12,808 bases of DNA from CBDBZL01 sp031399025 (GTDB taxonomy: Bacteria; Pseudomonadota; Alphaproteobacteria; Sphingomonadales; Sphingomonadaceae), in the NCBI GenBank assembly GCA_031399025.1, contig JANNOJ010000079.1, forward strand, positions 1 to 12,808, in the 5' to 3' direction. Numbering within the stretch: position 1 is the stretch's first letter; each line of letters opens with the position of its first letter. Positions 5,836 through 12,808 of the stretch are shown here, piece after piece. The notes below the pieces were generated by a model. It saw nothing but the letters and a program-made list of their open reading frames with translations, had not been told where the DNA came from and ran no database searches. Position numbers and translations under genes: made by a program.

Positions 5836-7646
5836 AGCACCGCCGGCATAAGTCCGCGCAGGGCGTTGCCGATGAGGAAACCATCCGTCAGATCCGCCAG
5901 CGTCAGCTCGGCCTCGCGGGCAGCGCCGCTGTCGAGCAACGAGCGGCGCAGCACGCCCGGCAGCAGGCCGAGCGCCACCGCCGGCGTGAGCAGCACGCCA
6001 TCGTCCCCGCGCACGAACACGCTGGTCCAGCTGCCTTCGGTCACCAGCCCGTCGGCGCGCACCAGCACCGCCTCCACCGCGCCGTTCGCGCGCCCCGCCG
6101 CCAGCGCCGCCTCGTGGAAGCTGCGATCGGAGGTCTTGTGCGCGAGGCGCCAGTCGCCAGGCGCCGTGGGATGCGGCAGCGCGATGACTGGCGCGGGATC
6201 GGGCAATGCGGGCGGCAGCGGCGCGGCATCAAGCGCCAAGGCGCCTGCGCGCGACAGCACCAGCCGCAGTCGCGCGGGTTGATCGAGCCCATCCATCAGC
6301 GCCACGATCCTGTCATTCACCGCCGCCCGGTCGAAGCTGAAGCCCAGCGCACCCGCGCTCGCCTCCAGCCGGTCGAGATGCAGCGCCAGCAGCGCCACGC
6401 CCCCCCCGCCGCCCTCGCCCGGCACGAAACGCATGGTCTCGATCAGATCATGTCCGCCCGCCGCGCCGCGCACGAAGCCGCCCTTGACCAGGCACTCGCG
6501 CCATTCGGCCACGCCGTCGCTGTCGGCCACGATCGCGCCGCCCACGCCCAGCACCGCCTTGTGCAGCGCGTTTTCGCCCGTCGTCAGGCGCAGCGTGCGG
6601 ATGGCGACATTGAAGGCGGCATCGCCGGCCGGATCGATCCAGCCCATCGCGCCGCAGTAGAACCCCCGCGCATCGCCCTCCACGCTATCGATCAGTTCCA
6701 TGGCGCGAATCTTGGGCGCGCCGGTCACCGAACCGCAGGGAAACAGCGCGCGCAGCACATCGACGGCGCCCAGGCCCTCGGCCAGCCGCGCGCGCACCGT
6801 GGTGGTCATGGTGTGGAGCGTGGGATAGGTCTCGACCGCGAAGGGCTCGGCCACCTGGACGCTGCCCGCCTTGGCCACCCGCGCCAGATCGTTGCGCACG
6901 AGGTCGACGATCATCAGGTTCTCGGCCCGGTCCTTGAGGCTGGCGGCCAGCTCTTCGGCAAAGGCGCGGTCTTCCGCCGGGTCACGGCCGCGTGGGCGCG
7001 TGCCCTTCATCGGTCGGCACTTGGCCTCGCCGGAGCGCAGCGTGAAGAACAGCTCGGGGCTGAAGCTGAGCAGCCAGTGCGAGCCGTCGAAGATCACCCC
7101 GCCATAGCCGGCCCTGGCCGCCGGGCGGATGGCGGCATACAGCGCCAGCGGATCGCCCCGCGCCGCGCCGGCCAGCGGCATGGTGAGATTGGCCTGATAG
7201 ATGTCGCCGGCGCGGATCGCCTCCTGCAGCACCGCGAAGCGCGCGAGGTATTCGCCGATCGACACCTGCGGCTCGAGCGGGCCGATCGAGACGGGGCCGT
7301 CATGGGGCGCCGCCAGCTCCGCCAGCCAGCCGGGCATGTCGGCCGCGGGGATGGTCCGTGCCGAACCAAACACGCCCAGCCACACCAGCGGCCCCGCGGC
7401 GCCCGTGCGCGCGGGCGCCAGCGGGGCGAGGCGCGGCTCCGGCGCCAGACCCGCTTCATAGGCCAGGTATCCGGCAAGCGTCCCGCGCCCGCGCTGCCGC
7501 GCCGCATCGGCCGCCGCCAGCACCGGCGCCACCTCCTCCGGCCGGCGGGCCACGAACAGTGCAACCGGATCGCGGTAAAGCCGGGCGTCGGCGGCCCCGG
7601 TCTCGCGCGCATCGTCGAACAGGACGAAGGGGGCATCGCCGATCAT
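5826..7646 (-). CDS. pabB: Fused aminodeoxychorismate synthase component I and aminodeoxychorismate lyase (PabB-PabC)
   Basis: Makes 4-aminobenzoate for folate: chorismate plus ammonia to aminodeoxychorismate, then elimination of pyruvate. The 606-residue protein has PabB at about 1-395 and a PabC-like PLP domain at 398-606. PabB marks are AGDIYQANLT (146-154), PMKGTRPRG with Lys214 (lysine here, where TrpE anthranilate synthases have alanine), MIVDLVRNDL (245-254) and CGSVTGAPKIRAMELID (304-320). PabC marks are DLIETMRF, LHLDRL, the likely PLP lysine Lys504 in HKTSDRSF, and LVTEGSWTSVF (534-544). The glutamine amidotransferase partner PabA is not in the window. The ATG at 7646 follows a -10 box by 7 nt; the frame stays open far upstream only as antisense of the neighbouring ATPase gene. 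It heads a four-gene overlapping operon. Confidence 0.94.
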   Translation of the reverse strand: MIGDAPFVLFDDARETGAADARLYRDPVALFVARRPEEVAPVLAAADAARQRGRGTLAGYLAYEAGLAPEPRLAPLAPARTGAAGPLVWLGVFGSARTIPAADMPGWLAELAAPHDGPVSIGPLEPQVSIGEYLARFAVLQEAIRAGDIYQANLTMPLAGAARGDPLALYAAIRPAARAGYGGVIFDGSHWLLSFSPELFFTLRSGEAKCRPMKGTRPRGRDPAEDRAFAEELAASLKDRAENLMIVDLVRNDLARVAKAGSVQVAEPFAVETYPTLHTMTTTVRARLAEGLGAVDVLRALFPCGSVTGAPKIRAMELIDSVEGDARGFYCGAMGWIDPAGDAAFNVAIRTLRLTTGENALHKAVLGVGGAIVADSDGVAEWRECLVKGGFVRGAAGGHDLIETMRFVPGEGGGGGVALLALHLDRLEASAGALGFSFDRAAVNDRIVALMDGLDQPARLRLVLSRAGALALDAAPLPPALPDPAPVIALPHPTAPGDWRLAHKTSDRSFHEAALAAGRANGAVEAVLVRADGLVTEGSWTSVFVRGDDGVLLTPAVALGLLPGVLRRSLLDSGAAREAELTLADLTDGFLIGNALRGLMPAVLWR

Positions 7647-7653
7647 GGCTCGC

Positions 7654-7682
7654 GTTCTAGCGGCTTTGCCGGCCCTGTCCAA
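7654..7682 (-). promoter_or_regulatory. pabBC promoter (housekeeping sigma, leaderless)
   Basis: On the minus strand TTGGACA (7682-7676) is followed after 14 bases by GCTAGAAC (7661-7654). The latter matches exactly the GCTANAWC -10 consensus reported for Caulobacter, and the spacing is within its range; the -35 is a partial match to TTGACGS. Only 7 bases (GCGAGCC) lie between the -10 and the pabBC ATG, so transcription should start at or next to the start codon. Confidence 0.65.
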
Positions 7683-7760
7683 CGGCCGGTCCGAGGCGGC
7701 GCTTGACCGCGCGCGTTGGCCTGGCCCACAGCCGGGGCGAGGCAGCGCGAGAGGACAGAC

Positions 7761-9335
7761 ATGGCGGGGATCTTCATCGGCCTGGGCGGCAATGGCGAGC
7801 AGCAATGGCTCGACCTCACGCGCGCCAACCGCCACGGTCTCATCGCCGGCGCCACCGGGACGGGCAAGACGGTCACGCTCCAAGGCCTCGCCGAGAGCTT
7901 TTCGGCGCACGGCGTCCCGGTGTTCCTGGCCGACGTCAAAGGCGACCTGGCGGGCATCGCCATGCCCGGTTCGCCCACCTTCAAGAACGCCGCCGCGCTC
8001 GAGAGCCGCGCGGCCGAGCTGGGCATGGCCGACTACGCCTATGCCGATAATCCGGCGGTGTTCTGGGATCTGTACGGCGAGCAGGGCCACCCGATCCGCA
8101 CCACCATCTCGGAAATGGGCCCGCTGCTGCTCGCGCGCCTGCTCGACCTCAACGAGACGCAGGAAGGCGTGCTGCAGATCATCTTCCGCCATGCCGACGA
8201 GCACGGCCTGCTGCTGCTCGATCTCGCCGATCTGCAGGCGGTGCTCGCCTGGGCGGCGGACAATGCGAAGGAGCTCTCGGGCAAGTACGGCAACGTCACG
8301 CGGCCCAGCGTGGGCGCCATCCAGCGCCAGCTGCTGAGCTTCGAGAGCCAGAGCGCCGACCGCTTCTTCGGCGAGCCGGCGCTCGAGATCGACGATTTTC
8401 TCAAGCTCGACGACCAGGGCCGCGGCATCGTCAACGTGCTCGCGGCCGACCGGCTGATGCGCAGTCCCAAGCTTTACGCCACCTTCCTGCTGTGGCTGCT
8501 CGCCGAACTGTTCGAGACCCTGCCCGAGGTGGGCGACCCGCAAAAGCCCAAGCTGGTGTTCTTCTTCGACGAGGCGCACCTGTTGTTCGACGACACGCCA
8601 CGCGCGCTGCTGGACACCGTCGAGCAGGTCGTGCGGCTCATCCGCTCCAAGGGCGTGGGCGTGTATTTCGCGACGCAGAACCCGATCGACATCCCCGAGG
8701 AGGTCGCCGGCCAGCTGGGCAACCGCGTGCAGCACGCGCTGCGCGCCTTCACCGCGCGCGACGCCCGGGCCATCAAGGCGGTGGCCGAGACCTATCGCAC
8801 CAACCCCGAACTCGATGTCGAGGCGGCGATCACCGGGCTCAAGGTGGGCGAGGCGCTGGTCTCCACGCTGCTGGCCGACGGCGCGCCCAGCGTGGTGCAG
8901 CGCACGCTCATCAAGCCGCCCCGCTCGCGGCTGGGGCCGGTGAGCGAACAGGAGCGCGCGATCATCCGTTCGCTGTCTCCGGTGGCGGGCAAATACGATA
9001 CGCCGGTGGACCGCAAGAGCGCCGAGGAGGTGCTGCAGGCCAAGGCCGCCGATGCCGCCGCCACCGCCGAGGAAGTGGCTGCTAGCGGCGAGGCCGAAGT
9101 GCGCAGGCGGCCGCGCAAGACCACCTCGCTATGGGAGAAGGCCGGCAAGGCCGCCGCCGGCGCTGCGGCGGGCTCGGCCGCGGCGATCGTGGCAGCCCGG
9201 GTGACCGGCCGCCGGTCGAGCGCCAATCCCATGCGTACCGCCGCCACTTCGGCCGCCGGCGCCATCGCCACCTCGCTGGGCGGGGCCATCGCCGGCCGCT
9301 TCGTGCGCAACCTGGTGGGGGGCCTGATGCGCTAG
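7761..9335 (+). CDS. HerA-like helicase-domain ATPase (DUF853 / YjgR family)
   Basis: A P-loop ATPase of the HerA/FtsK superfamily annotated as DUF853; cellular role unknown. The 524-residue protein has Walker A GATGTGKT (30-37, Lys36), a conserved FLADVKGDLAGIA (55-67), and Walker B KLVFFFDEAHLLFD with Asp270/Glu271. A segment VGVYFATQNPIDIPEEVAGQLGNRVQHALRAF (from about 299) is typical of HerA-like C-terminal regions and includes a likely sensor and arginine finger. Residues 450-524 are Ala/Gly-rich with charged patches (GKAAAGAAAGSAAAIV and SAAGAIATSLGGAIAGRF), a possible glycine-zipper membrane-contact tail. ATG 7761 is preceded by AGAGGA about 6 nt upstream. It is divergent from pabBC by 114 bp; a TTGACC at 7703-7708 might be part of its promoter but has no good -10. 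Confidence 0.9.
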   Translation: MAGIFIGLGGNGEQQWLDLTRANRHGLIAGATGTGKTVTLQGLAESFSAHGVPVFLADVKGDLAGIAMPGSPTFKNAAALESRAAELGMADYAYADNPAVFWDLYGEQGHPIRTTISEMGPLLLARLLDLNETQEGVLQIIFRHADEHGLLLLDLADLQAVLAWAADNAKELSGKYGNVTRPSVGAIQRQLLSFESQSADRFFGEPALEIDDFLKLDDQGRGIVNVLAADRLMRSPKLYATFLLWLLAELFETLPEVGDPQKPKLVFFFDEAHLLFDDTPRALLDTVEQVVRLIRSKGVGVYFATQNPIDIPEEVAGQLGNRVQHALRAFTARDARAIKAVAETYRTNPELDVEAAITGLKVGEALVSTLLADGAPSVVQRTLIKPPRSRLGPVSEQERAIIRSLSPVAGKYDTPVDRKSAEEVLQAKAADAAATAEEVAASGEAEVRRRPRKTTSLWEKAGKAAAGAAAGSAAAIVAARVTGRRSSANPMRTAATSAAGAIATSLGGAIAGRFVRNLVGGLMR

Positions 9336-9353
9336 GGCGAGCGCCTCGCTGAG
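9336..9353. other. 18-nt convergent junction
   Basis: The ATPase and histidine kinase genes face each other with 18 bases between stop codons. A small GCGAG/CTCGC hairpin with a 3-nt loop sits at 9337-9349, without a T-tract on either strand. It is too weak to call as a terminator. Confidence 0.4.
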
Positions 9354-10816
9354 CTAGGTGGGCGCCGCCTGGCGCGCCAACGGGAACCGGAGCTCTGCCG
9401 TGAGCCCCGCCACCGCGCCGCCAGGCCGGCGGCGGTTGACCAGCGTCAGCCCGCCCCCGTGCTGCTCGGCGATGGCACGCGCGAGCGTCAGCCCCAGCCC
9501 CGCCCCGCCGGTCTCGCGGTTGCGCGATGCCTCGCCGCGGACGAAGGGCTCGAGCATGTGGGCGATCTCGTCCTCGGCGATGCCCGGACCGTCGTCGTCG
9601 ATGCGAATGATCGCCGCCCCCTCGGCGCGCAACACCGAGACATGCGCCCGCTCGCCGTAACGCAGTGCATTGCCAACCAGGTTGCGGATCGCCCGGCGCA
9701 TCCAAGTGGCGCGCAGCGGCAAAGCCGCGCGCTGCGTCTCGCCAAGTTCCACCGGATCGCCCATGTCCTCGTATTCCTCCACCACCGAAGCGGCGAGCGC
9801 GGCGAGGTCGGTGCGTTCGAGCGGGTCGGTCGGGCGGCCGACGCGGGCGAGCGAGAGGATGTCGTCGAGCGAGCGGGTGATGTCCTCGATCGTGGCGGCC
9901 ATGCGCGAGCGCTCGCTCTCGTCCTCCACCGATTCGATGCGCACGCGCAGCGCGGCCAGCGGGGTCTTGAGATCGTGCCCGATGGCACCCAGCATCACGT
10001 CCTTCTCGTCGATCAGCGCGGCGATTCGCGCCTCCATCGCGTTGTGGGCGGTGATCAGCAGACGCATGTCGGCCGGGCCGCTCGGCTCGATCTGGCCGTC
10101 GGTGGCGCGGGTTTCGGCGAAATGCTCCACCCGCGTCCGCAGCGCCGCGAGCGGCCGGGTGATCCGCCGCAGCAGGAACGCCAGGCCACCCACCAGCACC
10201 ACGTAGAGCACCAATGTCTGGCCGATAAGCCAGCTTAACGCGCGCGGTTCGTTGTCGGCGAGCGGCTGACGCGCCACGCGCCACTGCGCCTCCCCCTGCA
10301 CCTGCAGTCCGGCTACCAGCATGTGGCCATCCGGGTCCCAGCGACCCTCGCTGCGCCAGCGCGGCCGTTCGCGCAGCCTGCGCATGATGTAGCTGTCGTC
10401 GCCGACGCGGCGGGTCAGCACGACGAGCCGGGCCACCTCGATGTCCTGATCGGCCAGCACCTCGCGCAGCAAGCCCTCGCGGCGAACATCGCCCGCCTCG
10501 CCGGCTGCCAGCGGGCTCGTCATCGCCCGCTCGATCCGCAGCTGGCGCCAGCCGCCGCCCCGGATCGCACGAGCGCCGTCGCCGCCGAAGCCACGGAAGT
10601 CGACCGGCGGATCGGCCACCAGCTGGAAGGCCAGCGAATTGATGACGCCCGATTCGCGCCGCTGCTGCTCGGCCCGGTACAGCAGCACCCCGTTCAGCGT
10701 CTGCGCCAGCAGCAGCGCAAAGGCGACCGAGAGCAGCATCTGGCCAAGCAGGCTCTTGGGCAACAGGCTGGTGGGCAGCAGGCTGCGGGGCCGCCAACGA
10801 TTCGCGCCAGCGCTGC

Positions 10817-10820
<4 letters not shown>
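9354..10820 (-). CDS. EnvZ-type sensor histidine kinase
   Basis: Membrane sensor that autophosphorylates on histidine and passes phosphate to the regulator encoded just upstream. The 488-residue protein has TM1 at about 24-47, a periplasmic sensor domain at about 48-190, TM2 at about 195-217, HAMP at 218-270, and the H-box AIGHDLKTPLAALRVRIE with His282, a form close to EnvZ. The N box is RAIRNLVGNALRYG (Asn380/Asn384), G1 is DDDGPGIAEDE (408-418) and G2 is GGAGLGLTLA (438-447). The GTG start at 10818-10820 overlaps the regulator's TGA in a GTGA, indicating coupled translation. The cytoplasmic stretch before TM1 carries a repeated SLLP motif coded by three 15-bp units. The sensed signal is unknown. 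Confidence 0.93.
10747..10791 (-). repeat. Three tandem 15-bp repeats in the kinase 5' region
   Basis: The units at 10747-10761, 10762-10776 and 10777-10791 share the plus-strand pattern (A/G)(G/A)CAGGCT, three variable bases, then GGGC or GGGGC. They encode SLLPT, SLLPK and SLL at residues 13-25, just before the first membrane helix. The variable bases fall mostly in one codon, so the amino-acid period of five is kept. Confidence 0.85.
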
Positions 10821-11617
<797 letters not shown>

Positions 11618-11622
11618 ACGCC

Positions 11623-12159
11623 TCAGCCTGCAGGGTCGCTGGGGGAGCCGGCGCGGCGCCGTCCCTGGCGGCGTTCCTCGGCGGTCACCCGGCCGTCCTG
11701 GTCGGCATCGGCGGCGGCGAACCGGGCGAGCACCGCAGCGCGGAACTCGTCCCGGCTGATCGCATTATCTGCATTGCTGTCGGCAGCGGCGCCGGCGCCG
11801 CTCAGGCGGGCGAGCTGCCGCATCCCGCCGATCCGGAGCCCGGTGCGCTCGCCGCGCCCGTCCCGTCTCCCCTCTCGGCCTGCGCGCGCGGTCTGGAACT
11901 CGGCCGCACTCAGCACGCCATCGCCATCTGCGTCCAGCCGCGCGAAGGTCGCCTGCCGGCGGGCCGCGCGGTCGGCCTCGGCGATGGTCCCGTCGCCATC
12001 CGCATCGAGCCGATCGAACGCGCGGTCGGCCATCGCGCTTGCCTGGTCGCGCGTCATGGCTTGCTCGCGCACCGGGCGCTCGCCGGGCTCGGCGAGGGCG
12101 GCGCCGCTCGTCGCCAGCGCGGCAGCCGCGAGCGTCAGGGTAAGGGCCATGGGCATCAT
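11623..12159 (-). CDS. Secreted EF-hand calcium-binding protein (four EF loops)
   Basis: Probably a periplasmic Ca2+ binder; function otherwise unknown. The 178-residue product starts with a signal peptide (MMPMALTLTLAAAALATSGAALA, likely cleaved before EPG near residue 23). Four 12-residue loops are visible: DADGDGTIAEAD (52-63), DADGDGVLSAAE (76-87), DSNADNAISRDE (127-138) and DADQDGRVTAEE (151-162). Loop 1 ends in Asp instead of Glu and loop 3 has Asn in place of the central Gly, so these may bind more weakly. An Arg/Gly-rich linker separates the two pairs. An ATG at 12169-12171 is possible, but AGGAG lies 3 nt before the 12159 ATG and 6 nt before the ATG at 12156, favouring one of the latter. 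It is the first gene of the operon with the two-component pair. Confidence 0.85.
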   Translation of the reverse strand: MMPMALTLTLAAAALATSGAALAEPGERPVREQAMTRDQASAMADRAFDRLDADGDGTIAEADRAARRQATFARLDADGDGVLSAAEFQTARAGREGRRDGRGERTGLRIGGMRQLARLSGAGAAADSNADNAISRDEFRAAVLARFAAADADQDGRVTAEERRQGRRRAGSPSDPAG

Positions 12160-12184
12160 GCTCTCCTGCATGTCCTGTAGAGCA
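12159..12184 (-). promoter_or_regulatory. Short inverted repeat over the EF-hand ribosome binding site
   Basis: TGCTCT (12159-12164) and AGAGCA (12179-12184) form a 6-bp inverted repeat with a 14-nt loop. In the mRNA it would place part of the AGGAGAGC Shine-Dalgarno region and the start codon in or beside a stem. Confidence 0.4.
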
Positions 12185-12185
12185 A

Positions 12186-12228
12186 CGGGGCGCCGATCAG
12201 AAGGGAGGGAGGAGCAATCGGCGCCCCG
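12186..12228 (-). promoter_or_regulatory. 12-bp perfect stem-loop in the EF-hand operon leader
   Basis: CGGGGCGCCGAT (12186-12197) and ATCGGCGCCCCG (12217-12228) are perfect inverted complements around a 19-nt loop. In the minus-strand RNA the loop is almost all pyrimidine, with CUCCUCCCUCCC. Its CUCCU is complementary to the AGGAG before the EF-hand start. No T-tract follows, so it is more likely a leader control element than a terminator. Confidence 0.6.
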
Positions 12229-12257
12229 CCACTCCTAGGCCGGCATTACCCCGGCGT

Positions 12258-12305
12258 TGTCGCACGGTTTTGCCGGTCCCGGCCGGAAATGTCGCAATTT
12301 GTCGC
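12258..12305 (-). promoter_or_regulatory. TGTCGC repeats, candidate regulator-binding site
   Basis: The plus strand has TGTCGC at 12258-12263, 12290-12295 and 12300-12305. The last two are direct repeats with exactly 10-bp period (TGTCGCAATTTGTCGC), the usual spacing for tandem OmpR/PhoB-family dimer sites. They lie about 100-150 bp upstream of the operon that encodes such a regulator. Confidence 0.5.
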
Positions 12306-12315
12306 GAGCCGGCAC

Positions 12316-12339
12316 CACCTGTCACGCCCGTGAAAGGTG
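12316..12339. promoter_or_regulatory. 24-bp dyad, operator or hairpin
   Basis: Nested halves CACCT-g-TCACG and CGTGA-a-AGGTG surround a CC centre; apart from the centre only one symmetric pair is mismatched. It lies between the cupin pseudogene stop and the TGTCGC repeats. It could be a repressor site or the residual terminator of the peptidase-cupin transcript; no T-tract is seen. Confidence 0.5.
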
Positions 12340-12349
12340 ACCGGGCGGC

Positions 12350-12536
12350 TCACCGCCGCCGGTGCTGCGTGCCCGCGCCCGCGGTGATGAACAGCGCGGC
12401 AGCTTCGCCGCATGACGCGCTCGTAATCGGCATACCAGGCCATCGCCCGCTCGTCGGGCGGGAAGGCGGGCTGCGGCTCGGCCCTGGCGCCCAGCCCGAG
12501 ATGGATCGGACGTTCAGCCAGGCTGCGCGCGGTCAT
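12350..12536 (-). pseudogene. Cupin-domain protein gene with internal deletion and frameshift
   Basis: The ATG at 12536 opens a frame reading MTARSLAERPIHLGLGARA then WYADYERV (to about residue 43), the conserved N-terminus of a cupin protein I know from sphingomonads. Directly after it, in another frame, the sequence reads EAAALFITAGAGTQHRRR and stops with TGA at 12350-12352; this resembles that family's C-terminus (typically 'LFVTAGxGTQHRPR'). The roughly 70-80 central residues that form the beta-barrel and metal-binding histidines are missing. The junction lies within about 10 bases near 12418-12428. The gene starts 10 nt after the peptidase stop, so it was once the second gene of that operon. 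A continuous frame to 12246 exists but its tail has no family similarity. Confidence 0.7.
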
Positions 12537-12546
12537 GGCTGGCCGG

Positions 12547-12808
12547 TCATAGCGGACGGCAGGCGGCGTCGAGCCAGGCCAGCGCCGCGCCCTCCAGCTG
12601 CGGACCGATCACCTCGCGCACCCGCGCGTGATAGGTGTTCCACCAGGCGATCTCGTCGGTCGTGAGCAGCTCTGTCGCCACCAGCCGCCGGTCGATCGGC
12701 GCCAGCGTCAGCGTCTCGAAGCCCAGCCACTCGCCTTCGGCGCCGGAGATCGCGCGTGGCTCCACCAGCACCAGGTTCTCGATCCGGATGCCGTATTCGC
12801 CCGCCCGG
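12547..12808 (-). CDS. pepP: Aminopeptidase P / peptidase M24 family, C-terminal fragment (5' end outside window)
   Basis: Xaa-Pro aminopeptidases remove N-terminal residues preceding proline with a dinuclear metal centre. The 87 visible residues begin with GEYGIRIENLVLVE, where the Glu of RIEN corresponds to the last metal ligand of the pita-bread fold. They continue with the C-terminal extension WLGFETLTLAPIDRRLV, LTTDEIAWWNTYHARV and LEGAALAWLDAACRPL, characteristic of the longer three-domain aminopeptidase P proteins. The stop is TGA at 12547-12549. The rest of the gene, including the other ligands, lies to the right. The gene symbol is given by family only. Confidence 0.88.
   Translation of the reverse strand, partial: RAGEYGIRIENLVLVEPRAISGAEGEWLGFETLTLAPIDRRLVATELLTTDEIAWWNTYHARVREVIGPQLEGAALAWLDAACRPL

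Noticed and set aside
6114..7706. 530-codon open frame on the plus strand
   Set aside because: It is the complement of the pabBC coding sequence, with Arg/His/Gln-rich low-complexity translation and no recognisable domain.
7703..7708. TTGACC on the plus strand as a -35 for the ATPase gene
   Set aside because: The expected -10 position reads GCCCACAG, a poor match; noted in the gene entry only.
7647..8735. The pabBC frame stays open about 1.1 kb further upstream on the minus strand
   Set aside because: This extension is antisense to the well-supported HerA-like ATPase gene and shows no PabB similarity; long open antisense frames are common at this GC content.
9082..10797. 571-codon minus-strand frame overlapping the histidine kinase
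   Set aside because: Alternate-frame reading of the kinase gene; Arg/Pro/Ala-rich with no motif.
12246..12349. Continuation of the cupin N-terminal frame as a 96-residue intact protein
   Set aside because: The residues past the junction match no family, while another frame carries the expected cupin C-terminus, so a deletion pseudogene explains the locus better.

Overview
The window is GC-rich chromosomal DNA that reads as an alphaproteobacterium, most probably Sphingomonadales. Three things point there. RibA carries the long N-terminal extension typical of the class, PabB and PabC are fused, and at least one promoter fits the GCTANAWC-type -10 box described for Caulobacter. This placement is inferred from gene style, not from a marker gene.

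Layout, left to right. Positions 1-141 hold the 3' end of an IS630-type transposase. It abuts a decayed 3' remnant of a second, IS1-like transposase (142-229). From 326 to 3379 the minus strand carries rpmG, lolA, xth and ribA in transcription order; xth-ribA is closely coupled and a strong intrinsic terminator lies behind lolA. From 3544 to 7646 a tightly packed minus-strand operon runs pabBC - class I aminotransferase - RluA-type pseudouridine synthase - arfB, with every junction overlapping by 4-10 nt. Its promoter sits so close to the pabBC ATG that the mRNA should be leaderless. Divergent from it is a HerA/DUF853 ATPase (7761-9335, plus strand). Convergent with that gene is a three-gene minus-strand signalling operon (9354-12159) made of a secreted four-EF-hand protein, an OmpR-type response regulator and an EnvZ-type histidine kinase. 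Upstream of this operon lies about 190 bp dense with regulatory-looking structure: a 12-bp perfect inverted repeat with a pyrimidine-rich loop, TGTCGC repeats and a 24-bp dyad. The right end holds a cupin pseudogene with an internal deletion, then the 3' end of a peptidase M24 (aminopeptidase P) gene running off the window.

The genes are mostly housekeeping: riboflavin and folate precursor synthesis, DNA repair, lipoprotein transport, ribosome maintenance and rescue. I see no convincing new multi-gene defence or biosynthetic system. The parts that most repay a second look are the EF-hand/two-component operon with its structured leader, the predicted leaderless starts (pabBC, perhaps xth), and the two decayed loci at the window edges.
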